Below, in pieces: positions 29,412 to 39,782 of a stretch of DNA of 64,000 bases. The notes under the pieces were generated by a model. It had not been told where the DNA came from. It made no database searches and saw nothing but the letters and a program-made list of their open reading frames with translations. Within the stretch, counting starts at the first letter, position 1. Each line of letters opens with the position of its first letter. The position numbers and the translations under genes are program-made. This stretch comes from Bacillota bacterium (GTDB lineage Bacteria > Bacillota > Clostridia > Lachnospirales > Lachnospiraceae): contig JAKPAB010000200.1 of NCBI GenBank assembly GCA_029779695.1, positions 1 to 64,000 of the forward strand, read 5' to 3'.

Positions 29412-30683
29412 ATGATATATGATATTTGTATAGTTGGAGCAGGAGCCTCAGGCCTCTTTGCTGCACAATATCTTGCCAATCGTGGAATGTCCGTTGTTCT
29501 TGTAGAGGGAAATGATGCATTTGGCAAGAAATTAAGGTTGACCGGTAATGGAAGATGTAATTTAACAAATGAAAAAATGGAATCATCATGCTTTTATTGC
29601 AAGGATGATTCCTTTATTAGTTCTATTATAAGCACTGTTCCAAATGAAAGACTTTTTGATGAATTTAAAAATATTCTTTTGGATACGGTTAATCTAGATG
29701 GATACTATTATCCTGCCGATGTTTCATCGCAAAGTGTCATAAATGCATTATCAATTCCAATTTTAAAATCAGACATAAAAATTATCAACAAGACAAAAGT
29801 TCGTGAAGTACAAAAGAATGATGGTATATTTACAATTCTAGGGGATAAAAACATTAAGGCATCTGAGAGACCAGTTATCTGCTTATCCAGAAAACTTATT
29901 TTGTCATGTGGAGGTGCATCATATCCCAAAACAGGAAGTGATGGAAGCGGCATTAAGATCTTGGAAAAACTTGGTCTTAAGGTCACTAGACCTCTTCCCG
30001 CACTAGTTCCACTTATATGCAATAATAGAAATATATCGATGTTAAAGGGACTTAGACATATTGGCCGGATAACACTTTTGAATGATAAAAACAATACAAT
30101 TACAGAGACTGGTGAGATTCAATATACGGAAGATGGCTTATCAGGAATAGCTATATTTCAGATAAGCAGAATAATCGTAAGGAAGATTGATAGAGGTGAA
30201 AAAGCAGAGCTTTTTATAGACCACATTCCAAATATGGATTATGATGAACTGGCAGATAATCTTAAGCGAAGATTTTCTTGCAAAAATTTTTCACTATCAG
30301 TACAAGAAGCACTTAATAGTTTAATACCGGGCAGATTAATAAATTATGTATTAGCGGAGTTGTCGATTTCATCAGATACTGAGGCTAATAAAATTGATAG
30401 CAATTTGCTTATTCGAATTTCTGATAAATTAAAAAATGATAGATTTGAAATTGCTGAATCCAAAAAATTAGATAAAGCACAGACAATATCAGGTGGAATA
30501 GATGTTTCTGAACTTGAATTTGAAACAATGGAAGTAAAGAAAATAAGTGGTTTATATACCACTGGGGAAATGATTGATTGCGATGGGATATGCGGAGGAT
30601 ATAATCTTTATTTTGCATTTTCCACATCGCTTATGGCTTGTGAGGGAATAATAAAAAAATATGCTACAGATAAATCAAATTAA
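29412..30683 (+). CDS. HI0933/BaiN-like FAD-dependent oxidoreductase
   Basis: An FAD-binding Rossmann motif (IVGAGASGLFAA) opens the 423-residue protein, LTGNGRCNLTN is the family signature, and ISGGIDVSELEFETME with GEMIDCDGICGGYNL closes it. Members are listed as aminoacetone oxidase family or BaiN-like bile-acid reductases, but most are uncharacterised, and bile-acid activity must not be assumed from this alone. The ribosome site is weak. The next flavoprotein gene overlaps its end by 23 bases. Confidence 0.88.
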   Translation: MIYDICIVGAGASGLFAAQYLANRGMSVVLVEGNDAFGKKLRLTGNGRCNLTNEKMESSCFYCKDDSFISSIISTVPNERLFDEFKNILLDTVNLDGYYYPADVSSQSVINALSIPILKSDIKIINKTKVREVQKNDGIFTILGDKNIKASERPVICLSRKLILSCGGASYPKTGSDGSGIKILEKLGLKVTRPLPALVPLICNNRNISMLKGLRHIGRITLLNDKNNTITETGEIQYTEDGLSGIAIFQISRIIVRKIDRGEKAELFIDHIPNMDYDELADNLKRRFSCKNFSLSVQEALNSLIPGRLINYVLAELSISSDTEANKIDSNLLIRISDKLKNDRFEIAESKKLDKAQTISGGIDVSELEFETMEVKKISGLYTTGEMIDCDGICGGYNLYFAFSTSLMACEGIIKKYATDKSN

Positions 30684-32250
30684 AATGGATGCCTCAGAGA
30701 ACAGTGATAAAAATTTACGGTCAAGGGCTATTAAGATTTTAAATTTAAAAGAGTCTTATATTGACGAGTTTAAAATACTTAGGAAATCGTATGATGCCAG
30801 AAAAAAACCTGATATTAAGATCATATATTCTGTTGCTATATCATTAAAGGATAAAAAAAAGGAAGAAAAGCTCTTAAAAAGAACAGGAAAGCATAAAATA
30901 TCAGAGTATATTTCAGCTTCATATATAATCAACGGAGATGTATATCACCCATCTAAAAGACCAATAATTATCGGAGCCGGCCCTGCCGGTTTATTTGCGG
31001 CCCTTCTTCTTTCTGAAAAAGGATTTTCACCACTTATAATAGAAAGAGGGAAAAAAGTAGAAGAACGTTCAAAAGATATTGATAGATTTTGGAATGAAAA
31101 TATCCTTGATACAGAATCTAATGTTTCATTTGGTGAAGGTGGAGCCGGAACATTTTCGGATGGTAAGCTTAATACTCAAATCAACGATAAATCAGGACGA
31201 AATGATTATGTATTGAAGCATTTTGTAGAATGTGGAGCTCCTGTCAGCATTTTGTATGATGCCAAACCACATGTTGGAACAGACATTTTAAAAAATGTAA
31301 TTATAAATATCAGAAAAAAAATAGAAGATAATGGCGGAGAATTTTTATTCAATTCTTGCGTTACAGATTTTGTTATAGAAGATAATAAATTGACAAGTTT
31401 AATCATCAATGGTTCAAGAACTATTGATTGTCAGGATGTTATTTTATCAATAGGGCACAGTGCAAGAGATACGATTCATACTTTATATAAGCACAGCATC
31501 CCCATGACAGCCAAGAACTTTGCTGTTGGATTCAGAGTTGAACATACAAGAAAATTTATTGATTATTCACAGTACGGAGTCGAAAAAGATTTTCTTCCAG
31601 CAGCTTCATACAAGCTAACAGATAATCTATCTAATAATAGAGGGGTATATTCTTTTTGTATGTGTCCTGGTGGATATGTTGTCAATTCATCAAGTGAAAA
31701 TAATGCTATGGTTGTAAATGGAATGAGTTATAGTGGAAGAAATGGAGATAACTCAAATAGTGCGATAGTTGTTTCTGTTGGTGAAAAGGAATTTAATATA
31801 AATGATCCAATGTCAGCATTGAGATATCAGCTTGATATAGAGAAAAAAACATTTGAAATCGGTGCAGGCACGATACCACAGCAGCTCTATTCTGATTTTA
31901 AAAATGATACCGTTTCATCCAGTTATGGCTCATATTCTTCTTGTACTAAGGGGGGAACATCCTTCCAAAATCTACGACATATTTTTTCGGAGGAGATCAA
32001 TAATTCCTTTATAGAAGGGATGCAATCTTTTGATAGAAAAATACCTGGATTTGCATCTGGTGATACAATACTTTCAGGTATTGAGAGCAGAACTTCATCT
32101 CCAGTAAGAATAACAAGAAATGAAAATGGAACTTCTTCCGTCAGTGGATTATTTCCATGTGGAGAAGGCGCTGGATATGCAGGTGGGATAATGTCTGCAG
32201 CAATGGATGGTCTTAAAATAGCAGAGAAAGTGATAAATTTTACAAGATGA
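30661..32250 (+). CDS. FAD-dependent dehydrogenase of the COG2509 type
   Basis: The 529-residue protein has a family-typical N-terminal segment (MLQINQIKM and a helical domain to about residue 95), then an FAD motif (IIGAGPAGLFAALLL) and the signature GGAGTFSDGKLNTQI. GEGAGYAGGIMSAAMDG completes the FAD site. The start at 30661 overlaps the previous gene by 23 bases but matches the family start, so I keep it over the ATG at 30685. The role is unknown. It is translationally linked to mutS by an ATGA overlap. Confidence 0.87.
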   Translation: MLQINQIKMDASENSDKNLRSRAIKILNLKESYIDEFKILRKSYDARKKPDIKIIYSVAISLKDKKKEEKLLKRTGKHKISEYISASYIINGDVYHPSKRPIIIGAGPAGLFAALLLSEKGFSPLIIERGKKVEERSKDIDRFWNENILDTESNVSFGEGGAGTFSDGKLNTQINDKSGRNDYVLKHFVECGAPVSILYDAKPHVGTDILKNVIINIRKKIEDNGGEFLFNSCVTDFVIEDNKLTSLIINGSRTIDCQDVILSIGHSARDTIHTLYKHSIPMTAKNFAVGFRVEHTRKFIDYSQYGVEKDFLPAASYKLTDNLSNNRGVYSFCMCPGGYVVNSSSENNAMVVNGMSYSGRNGDNSNSAIVVSVGEKEFNINDPMSALRYQLDIEKKTFEIGAGTIPQQLYSDFKNDTVSSSYGSYSSCTKGGTSFQNLRHIFSEEINNSFIEGMQSFDRKIPGFASGDTILSGIESRTSSPVRITRNENGTSSVSGLFPCGEGAGYAGGIMSAAMDGLKIAEKVINFTR

Positions 32251-34934
32251 ATGAGACAGTATACGGAATAAGCGATATTTCAGTATATACACCGATGATG
32301 CAACACTATCTAAGTGTTAAAACCGAATACAGAGATTGTATTTTATTTTATCGACTTGGGGATTTTTATGAAATGTTTTTTGATGATGCCAAGGTCGTAT
32401 CAAAAGAATTAGAGCTTACGCTTACAGGAAAAAGCTGTGGCACAGAGGAACGCGCCCCTATGTGCGGAATACCTTTTCATGCAGCTGATACATATATAAA
32501 CAGGCTGGTTAAAAGAGGCTACAAGGTGGCGATATGTGAGCAGCTAGAAGATCCCAAAACTGCAACCGGAATTGTGAAAAGAGGAGTTATCAGAGTAGTA
32601 ACACCTGGAACCAATTTGGATAATTATTCACTTGACGAATCAATGAATAATTATTTGATGAGTGTTTGCGTTGTAGAGGATGTTTTCGGCATATCACTTT
32701 GTGACATTTCCACAGGTGAATTAATGCTTACTGAAGTCAAGGGAATAAGCGGATTCTATGACCAGTATAACAAGTCACAGCCATCAGAGATTATTTGTAA
32801 CGATGCATTTGTGCTCTCAGGAGTCGATGTAGACGTAATAAAGAATAAGGATAATACAGCAGTATCTGTTCTTAATTCAGGTTATTTTGATGATTCTGAA
32901 GCGCTAAGACTTATTAGTGATAAATTTCCTAATGAGGTCATTAGTGGTACGGATATCAATGAGTTTCCGACAGGAATATTATCATGTGGAGCGATTCTAA
33001 AGTATTTATTTGAAACACAAAAAAATGACCTAATAAACATTTCTTCTATTAAAATAGTTCATGACAGTACGTTCATGGAACTAGACAGTGCTACCAGAAG
33101 AAATCTTGAATTAACAGAGACACTTCGAGATAAGGAAAAACGCGGTTCTCTTTTATGGGTACTTGATCATACAAAAACAGCAATGGGTGCAAGATTCCTT
33201 AGGCAGATGATAGAGGAACCACTTAAATCCAAACAAGAAATCGAAAAAAGATTAGACTGTGTCGATGAATTTTTAAAGCATGTTGTTGATAGAGAAGAAT
33301 TACGAGAATATCTGAATCCAGTTTATGATTTGGAGAGATTGGTAACAAGAGTTTCTTATAAAACAGCAAATCCCAGAGATCTTGTGTCTCTTCGTGGTTC
33401 GCTAAATTCTCTGCCACCGATCAAACAGGTGCTTTCTGGATTTGACTCAAAATTAATAAATGAGATCAATAATGATATTGATTCACTTAGTGACATCTGC
33501 AGCATTCTTATAAATTCAATTAATGATGAACCACCTGTATCCGTCCACGATGGCAATATAATCAAAACTGGATTTGACGCTACGGTTGATGAACTTAGAT
33601 TGGCTCAGACAAATGGCAAAACATGGATTGCAGAACTAGAATCAGGTGAAAAAGAAAAAACAGGGATCAAAAATTTAAGGGTAAGGTATAACAAGGTATT
33701 TGGTTATTATATTGAAATAACCAATTCAAATCTTGACCAAGTACCTGATAGATATATCCGAAAACAAACGCTTACAAATGCTGAGAGATTTTTTACACCA
33801 GAATTAAAGGAAATGGAAAATAAAATCCTTGGAGCGGAAGATAGGCTGTATTCGCTTGAGAATTCTATATATAATCAGATTTTGGATAAGATCACAGAAA
33901 ATGTTCAGCGAATACAGAAAACGGCTCGCTCCATTGCTAAAATTGATGCTCTTATTTCTCTTTCAGTTGCTGCAGAAAGAGGTAGTTTCAAAAGACCCAA
34001 AATTAATGAGAGAGGTAAACTGGTTATAAAAAAAGGACGTCATCCTGTTGTAGAGAAAATGATGAAGGATTCTCTTTTTGTAGATAATGATACAGAACTT
34101 GATACCAAGGATAATCGTGTTGCCATTATAACCGGACCTAATATGGCAGGAAAATCTACATATATGAGACAGGTCGCTCTCATTACACTTATGGCTCAGA
34201 TTGGGTCATTTGTGCCTGCTGAAAGTGCAGATATAAGTATCGTAGACCGAATATTTACAAGAGTTGGAGCATCAGATGATCTGTCAAGTGGACAGAGTAC
34301 ATTTATGGTTGAGATGAATGAAGTGGCCAATATTCTCAAGAATGCAACTAAGAATTCTCTTTTGATACTCGATGAAATAGGCAGAGGAACCAGTACTTTT
34401 GACGGTCTTTCAATAGCCTGGGCCGTTGTAGAATATGTCAGTGACCCTAAAATAATCGGAGCCAAGACGCTATTTGCCACACATTATCATGAACTGACAG
34501 AACTTGAAGGCAAATTATCAGGAGTTCATAATTACTGCAGTGCAGTAAAAGAAAATCCAGACGGGATTGTGTTTCTTAGAAAGATTGTTCGAGGCGGGGC
34601 AGATAGAAGTTATGGTATAGAGGTGGCTAAGATTGCCGGTCTTCCTAAAGAAGTTATCGACAGAGCTGAAGATCTGCTTCAAGAGATACTTAAAAATGAT
34701 CTTTCCACTGTAACCCAGTCAATTGAAGCTGTTGGTGATGTGATGAAAGCCAGCGAAAAGAAAAAAGCAGCCCAGAGCAATAATGATGATTCCAACCAGC
34801 TATCCTTTCTTGGAGCCCTAAGTGATAATGATATTATTGATGAAATTATACACATGGATCTGAGCGCCATGACTCCAATTGAAGCCATGAATGAACTAGA
34901 TTCCATTCAAAAGAAGGTTAAAAATAGATGGTAG
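32247..34934 (+). CDS. mutS: DNA mismatch repair protein MutS
   Basis: MutS recognises mismatches and small loops after replication. The 895-residue protein carries the mismatch-reading motif FYEMFFDDA near residue 40, the connector and clamp domains, the ATPase Walker A GPNMAGKST and LDEIGRGTSTFDGLS, and the HTH tail (KEVIDRAEDLL). It overlaps the flavoprotein before it by four bases and mutL after it by seven, so the repair pair is tightly coupled. Confidence 0.98.
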   Translation: MNETVYGISDISVYTPMMQHYLSVKTEYRDCILFYRLGDFYEMFFDDAKVVSKELELTLTGKSCGTEERAPMCGIPFHAADTYINRLVKRGYKVAICEQLEDPKTATGIVKRGVIRVVTPGTNLDNYSLDESMNNYLMSVCVVEDVFGISLCDISTGELMLTEVKGISGFYDQYNKSQPSEIICNDAFVLSGVDVDVIKNKDNTAVSVLNSGYFDDSEALRLISDKFPNEVISGTDINEFPTGILSCGAILKYLFETQKNDLINISSIKIVHDSTFMELDSATRRNLELTETLRDKEKRGSLLWVLDHTKTAMGARFLRQMIEEPLKSKQEIEKRLDCVDEFLKHVVDREELREYLNPVYDLERLVTRVSYKTANPRDLVSLRGSLNSLPPIKQVLSGFDSKLINEINNDIDSLSDICSILINSINDEPPVSVHDGNIIKTGFDATVDELRLAQTNGKTWIAELESGEKEKTGIKNLRVRYNKVFGYYIEITNSNLDQVPDRYIRKQTLTNAERFFTPELKEMENKILGAEDRLYSLENSIYNQILDKITENVQRIQKTARSIAKIDALISLSVAAERGSFKRPKINERGKLVIKKGRHPVVEKMMKDSLFVDNDTELDTKDNRVAIITGPNMAGKSTYMRQVALITLMAQIGSFVPAESADISIVDRIFTRVGASDDLSSGQSTFMVEMNEVANILKNATKNSLLILDEIGRGTSTFDGLSIAWAVVEYVSDPKIIGAKTLFATHYHELTELEGKLSGVHNYCSAVKENPDGIVFLRKIVRGGADRSYGIEVAKIAGLPKEVIDRAEDLLQEILKNDLSTVTQSIEAVGDVMKASEKKKAAQSNNDDSNQLSFLGALSDNDIIDEIIHMDLSAMTPIEAMNELDSIQKKVKNRW

Positions 34935-36787
34935 AACATGAAATAAAACTTCTTGATGAAGAAACGATAGGCAAGATATCGGCCGGAGAGGTAATTGAGC
35001 AACCGGCTTCAATAGTAAAGGAACTTATTGAAAATTCAATAGATTCCGGAGCTTCAAGCATATCTGTTGAAATAAAAGAAGGTGGAATTTCATATATTCG
35101 TGTCACTGATGATGGATGCGGAATAAGTAGAAAGCAGATAAGAAATGCCTTTTTGAGACACTCTACCAGTAAAATCCAAAATGCAGATGACCTGTATTAT
35201 GTTCATACACTTGGATTCAGAGGTGAAGCACTTGCTAGCATTGCAGCTGTATCTAAGGTTCGACTTTTGACAAAATCTATTAATGATCCACTTGGAACAA
35301 CCGTATATATTGAAGGTGGACAGGAAATCGAATTTGAAGATTGTGGTACGCCTGATGGTACCACATTTATTATTACTGATATTTTTTATAATACGCCTGT
35401 CAGGAAGAAATTTCTTTTAACTTCTACTTCAGAGGGAAACCAAATTCAAAATCTGGTTGAACATATTGCTTTTTCACACCCGGATATTTCATTTAGATTT
35501 ATATCAAATGGAAGTGAAAAGATACTTACCCCGGGAAATGGAAGTCTTAAGGATACAGTTTATAAAATACTTGGAAATGAAATCGTGAAAAATATTTTAC
35601 CAATAAAAGCCGGCAATGAAAACGTTAAGATATCCGGATATATAGGTAAGTCTGTAATAAATCGAGGAAACAGAAAATACGAAACATTTTTTGTGAATAA
35701 AAGATACATACATGATAAGGCACTTTCAAAAGCTGTAGAGGAAGGTTATGAAGGTTTTCTGATGCAGCATCAGTATCCATTTTTTATTTTATTTCTTGAT
35801 TTTCCGGATGGTGCTGTAGATGTTAATTTTCACCCCAAAAAAGAAGAAGTCAGATTTGAAAGAAAAAATGACATCTGTGATGAATTAGTAAAATCTGTTC
35901 ATGATAGATTAACACTTCGAGAAGACATTGATGTAGTTCCAATCAATGATATTGTTAAAGCAAATACAACTAAAGATATTGATATACTTGAAGAAAATAA
36001 TGATTATGTAGTTGACTTTTCAGAATCTGAGAAGTCTTATGTTGCAGAAACTAATGTAAGCGTATATAATTCCAGTGTTAAAAAACCTGCATTTCAGGGA
36101 TTTGAGCCTTTTGAAGACAAGAAAACAGATGATACGGTTTTAATACCTGAATTACGTGATGATATTCCTGTTAAATATGAGCAAAGAAGTTTTTTGACAG
36201 ATGAAAGCAGACCATTTTTTAATATAATAGGACAGGTCTTTGACACGTACTGGATAATCGAGTATAAGGGCAAGATGTTTATAATTGATCAGCATGCTGC
36301 GCATGAAAAGGTCAATTATGAGAGATTGGTAAAGAAAGTTCATAATCAATCTGTTGTCTCACAAATACTTAGCCCACCAATTATCATTTCGCTTAACGAA
36401 GAAGAACAGACGAATCTTAATCAACATTTTGAGGACTTTGAAGCATTAGGATTCAAACTTTCACCTTTTGGAGGAAACGATTTTGCACTTTCTGAAGTTC
36501 CCTATGAAATGGAATCTGTTGATAAAAAACAACTTTTCTTAGATATAATTGAAGAGGCCGGAAAGTGGAAGAAACTTTCGGATACAAGACTTGTAAGGGA
36601 TAGACTTGCAACGATGGCGTGTAAAGCTTCTATTAAGGGCAATCAAAGTGTGTCTAGAGGAGAAATTGAAGAATTGATATCAGAATTATTAACGTTGGAT
36701 AATCCATATCATTGCCCTCATGGAAGACCAACTATGATTTCTTTTGATAGAAATGATCTGGATAAAATGTTTAAGAGGATCGTATAA
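34928..36787 (+). CDS. mutL: DNA mismatch repair endonuclease MutL
   Basis: MutL links MutS to strand incision. The N-terminal GHKL ATPase shows KISAGEVIEQPASIVKELIENSID, DDGCGI and GFRGEALASI. The C-terminal half has the endonuclease metal site DQHAAHEKVNYER with MACKASIKG and CPHGRPT, so this is the nicking form used by bacteria without MutH. The length of 619 is normal, with an acidic linker around residues 330-420. miaA follows with a one-base overlap. Confidence 0.98.
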   Translation: MVEHEIKLLDEETIGKISAGEVIEQPASIVKELIENSIDSGASSISVEIKEGGISYIRVTDDGCGISRKQIRNAFLRHSTSKIQNADDLYYVHTLGFRGEALASIAAVSKVRLLTKSINDPLGTTVYIEGGQEIEFEDCGTPDGTTFIITDIFYNTPVRKKFLLTSTSEGNQIQNLVEHIAFSHPDISFRFISNGSEKILTPGNGSLKDTVYKILGNEIVKNILPIKAGNENVKISGYIGKSVINRGNRKYETFFVNKRYIHDKALSKAVEEGYEGFLMQHQYPFFILFLDFPDGAVDVNFHPKKEEVRFERKNDICDELVKSVHDRLTLREDIDVVPINDIVKANTTKDIDILEENNDYVVDFSESEKSYVAETNVSVYNSSVKKPAFQGFEPFEDKKTDDTVLIPELRDDIPVKYEQRSFLTDESRPFFNIIGQVFDTYWIIEYKGKMFIIDQHAAHEKVNYERLVKKVHNQSVVSQILSPPIIISLNEEEQTNLNQHFEDFEALGFKLSPFGGNDFALSEVPYEMESVDKKQLFLDIIEEAGKWKKLSDTRLVRDRLATMACKASIKGNQSVSRGEIEELISELLTLDNPYHCPHGRPTMISFDRNDLDKMFKRIV

Positions 36788-37734
36788 TGGCAAACAAGCC
36801 AAAATTAATTATAATAGCTGGACCCACAGCTGTTGGAAAAACAGATATATCTGTAAAAGTTGCAAAAAAACTCGGCGGAGAAATTATCTCCGCCGATTCC
36901 ATGCAGGTATACAGAGATATGAATATCGGGACAGCAAAAGCGACAAATGAAGAAATGCAGGGAATACAGCATCATTTGATTGATGTTTTGGATCCTTCTG
37001 ATAATTTTAACGTTTCTATTTTTAAAAATCTTTCAGATACTGCAATCATGGATGTGTTATGCAGAAACAAAGTGCCTATAATGGTTGGCGGTACAGGTTT
37101 TTACATTCAGGCAGTATTATATAATATAGATTTTTCTGAAGGTGAAACCGATGAGGCTTATTCAGAAAGTTTATATAAACTGATAGCTGAAGAAGGTGAA
37201 AATGCAGAAGAAAGATTGTATGAAAAACTAAAAAAAATAGATCCAGCCTCATCAGAGATCATACATAAAAACAATAGTAAAAGAGTTATAAGAGCTTTGG
37301 AATACTATCACTGCACCGGAAAACCTATATCAGAAAAAAATGATGAAGAAAAAAACAAAGAAGAAATCTTTGATTCTTATTTTTTTGTCATCACCGATGA
37401 TAGGCAGACTCTTTACGATAGAATAGACAACCGTGTGGATAAAATGATAGAAGATGGTCTATTAAATGAAGTTTTGAATTTATATAAAAGAGGTATTAGT
37501 CAAGAATCAACCGCAATGCATGGTATTGGTTATAGTCAGCTTCTTCCTGTTGTAAAGGGAGAAGATACATTAGAACATGCAGTTGAAATAATTAAAAGAG
37601 ATTCAAGAAGATATGCCAAGAGACAGCTGACATGGTTTAAAAGAGAGAAAAAAGTGATCTGGATCGATCGTCAGGATTTTAAGGACAACGAAGAGATTGC
37701 AGATTATATAAGTAAAAAATATTTGGAGGAATAG
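36787..37734 (+). CDS. miaA: tRNA dimethylallyltransferase
   Basis: MiaA adds the isopentenyl group to A37 of tRNAs reading UNN codons. The P-loop GPTAVGKTDIS, the DSMQVYRDMNIGTAK substrate motif and the C-terminal RYAKRQLTWFKRE are all present, and the 315-residue length is standard. The start ATG shares its A with the mutL stop. The mutS-mutL-miaA order is common across bacteria. A perfect 10 bp palindrome lies within the coding sequence at 36872-36896. Confidence 0.98.
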   Translation: MANKPKLIIIAGPTAVGKTDISVKVAKKLGGEIISADSMQVYRDMNIGTAKATNEEMQGIQHHLIDVLDPSDNFNVSIFKNLSDTAIMDVLCRNKVPIMVGGTGFYIQAVLYNIDFSEGETDEAYSESLYKLIAEEGENAEERLYEKLKKIDPASSEIIHKNNSKRVIRALEYYHCTGKPISEKNDEEKNKEEIFDSYFFVITDDRQTLYDRIDNRVDKMIEDGLLNEVLNLYKRGISQESTAMHGIGYSQLLPVVKGEDTLEHAVEIIKRDSRRYAKRQLTWFKREKKVIWIDRQDFKDNEEIADYISKKYLEE

Positions 37735-37737
37735 GTT

Positions 37738-39021
37738 TTGGAAATTTACAATGATTTTGGTATTCAAAAAGAAGTTTATGATTTTGGGGAAAAAATATTA
37801 ACTGATCTTGAAGCACGATTCAGGGTAATAGATAAAAATGCAGAATACAATCAGCTAAAGGTGATTCGAGCAATGCAAGATGCGAATGTTGATGCAGAAT
37901 GTTTTAATGCATCCAGTGGATATGGATATGATGATATCGGAAGAGAAAAACTTGAAAAGGTTTATTCTAATACATTTAAAACAGAAGATGCTCTGGTACG
38001 TCCCCAGATCACTTGTGGAACTCATGCCTTAGCACTGGCCATGATGTCAAATCTAAGACCTGGTGATGAACTCTTGTCACCGGTAGGGAGACCATACGAC
38101 ACTCTAGAAGAAGTAATAGGGATAAGAGATTCAAGAGGCTCGTTAATGGAATATGGCATATCTTACAGAGAGGTCGATCTACTTCCAGACTTTTCTTTTG
38201 ATTATGAAGGAATAAAAAAAGCAATCAATAAAAATACAAAGCTTGTAACTATACAGCGTTCAAAAGGTTATGCATCGAGACCTACCTTTTCTGTAAAACA
38301 GATAGGTGAGCTTATATCATTTATAAAAAGTATAAAGCCGAAAGTTACGATAATGATCGATAATTGTTATGGGGAATTTGTTGAAACAATCGAACCATCA
38401 GAAGTTGGTGCAGATATGATTGTTGGTTCTCTGATAAAAAATCCTGGTGGTGGACTGGCTCCTATCGGCGGATATATAGCGGGAACAAAAGAATGTGTAG
38501 AAAATGCTTCATATAGACTAACGAGTCCGGGTCTCGGAAAAGAAGTAGGAGCATCGCTTGGGATTCTTAGATCCTTTTATCAGGGTTTTTTTATGGCACC
38601 AACAGTAACAGCTTCAGCATTAAAAGGAGCAATTTTTGCAGCTAATATATATGAAAGACTTGGATTTAAGTGTATTCCAAATGCAACGGAATCAAGACAT
38701 GATATTATTCAGGCTGTTGAACTTCGTGATCCTAAAAAACTACAGGCATTTGCAGAAGGAATCCAAAAAGCATCTCCAGTGGATTCTTATGTCACACCGA
38801 TTCCCTGGGATATGCCCGGATATGATTCCAAGGTTATCATGGCTGCTGGATCGTTTGTCCAAGGCTCATCTATTGAGCTTTCATGTGATGGACCACTTAG
38901 AGAACCATACTCAGTTTATTTCCAGGGAGGTCTTACATGGCCTCATGCGAAACTTGGAATACTTTCATCCCTTCAAAAACTTTGTGATGCCAACCTTGTG
39001 AATGTAAATTCATTATGCTAA
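37738..39021 (+). CDS. methionine gamma-lyase family protein (aluminium resistance protein family)
   Basis: This PLP fold-type I enzyme belongs to COG4100. The PLP lysine region is GSLIKNPGGGLAPIGGYIAG, and RSKGYASRPT and IMIDNCYGEF are family segments. The 427-residue length is typical. The start is a TTG at 37738 with GGAGG eight bases before. The gene regularly follows miaA (often with hfq between) in Firmicutes; hfq is absent here. A carbon-sulfur lyase activity is assigned by family only. Confidence 0.9.
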   Translation: MEIYNDFGIQKEVYDFGEKILTDLEARFRVIDKNAEYNQLKVIRAMQDANVDAECFNASSGYGYDDIGREKLEKVYSNTFKTEDALVRPQITCGTHALALAMMSNLRPGDELLSPVGRPYDTLEEVIGIRDSRGSLMEYGISYREVDLLPDFSFDYEGIKKAINKNTKLVTIQRSKGYASRPTFSVKQIGELISFIKSIKPKVTIMIDNCYGEFVETIEPSEVGADMIVGSLIKNPGGGLAPIGGYIAGTKECVENASYRLTSPGLGKEVGASLGILRSFYQGFFMAPTVTASALKGAIFAANIYERLGFKCIPNATESRHDIIQAVELRDPKKLQAFAEGIQKASPVDSYVTPIPWDMPGYDSKVIMAAGSFVQGSSIELSCDGPLREPYSVYFQGGLTWPHAKLGILSSLQKLCDANLVNVNSLC

Positions 39022-39070
39022 AATATTTTATTGTCTGATAGTCCTGTCCCAAATAATTGACAGGTTTTAT

Positions 39071-39766
39071 ATGAACAAAGAGAATATTGCAATCAAGGAT
39101 TTATCTGCTTCTGACAGGCCATACGAAAAGGCTGTCCGTTTTGGCATGCAAGCACTTAGTGACAAGGAACTTTTATCTATTTTTATAAGGTCTGGAACGC
39201 AAGAATCATCTGCATTGGATATTTCAGACAGGATATTATGTTTCAGGGCCGGTAATCTTAGAAATTTAGTGGATTTATCTTATGACGAATTTCTTAACTT
39301 TCCTGGAATAGGTGAGATCAAAGCTTTACAGCTCAAGGCAATAGCTGAAATAACCGAGAGATTAAGCAGAGATAAGAGAAATGAAAAGATTGTACTTTCG
39401 AATCCCGAAAGTATTGCATGGTATTTTATGGAAACTATGCGATCTCTTGATCGAGAAAATCTTGTTGCTGTGTTTTTTGATGTAAAATCAGGGCTTATAG
39501 GATACAGGACCATAGCTGTAGGTAGCAGAAATATCGCCCCAGTGTGCCCGGATGTTATTTTCAAAGAAGCTGTTTCATTAAAAGCAGCATACATGGTATT
39601 GATACATAATCATCCAAGTGGAGATCCGACTCCGAGTAAAGCAGACATAGAAGTTACAAAGAGAATAAAAGAGTGTGGAAATATAATGAATATTCCCCTT
39701 AGTGACCATATCATTATAGGAGACAATAGTTTTTACAGCTTTTATAACGATAAAGCATGTAATTAG
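39071..39766 (+). CDS. radC: RadC family JAMM/MPN protein
   Basis: The 231-residue protein has an N-terminal helix-hairpin-helix region (FPGIGEIKALQLKA) and a C-terminal JAMM metalloprotease-like domain with HNHPSGDPTPSKAD. Despite its name RadC is not established as a repair enzyme. It sits directly ahead of mreB, a neighbourhood kept in many Firmicutes. A short hairpin (CCTGTC / GACAGG) just ahead of the ATG includes the likely ribosome site. Confidence 0.94.
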   Translation: MNKENIAIKDLSASDRPYEKAVRFGMQALSDKELLSIFIRSGTQESSALDISDRILCFRAGNLRNLVDLSYDEFLNFPGIGEIKALQLKAIAEITERLSRDKRNEKIVLSNPESIAWYFMETMRSLDRENLVAVFFDVKSGLIGYRTIAVGSRNIAPVCPDVIFKEAVSLKAAYMVLIHNHPSGDPTPSKADIEVTKRIKECGNIMNIPLSDHIIIGDNSFYSFYNDKACN

Positions 39767-39782
39767 TAGGAGGGAAACTTTA

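Noticed and set aside
29412-30683. BaiN-like flavoprotein as evidence of bile-acid dehydroxylation.
   Set aside because: The family is broad and mostly uncharacterised, and no bai operon genes are present.
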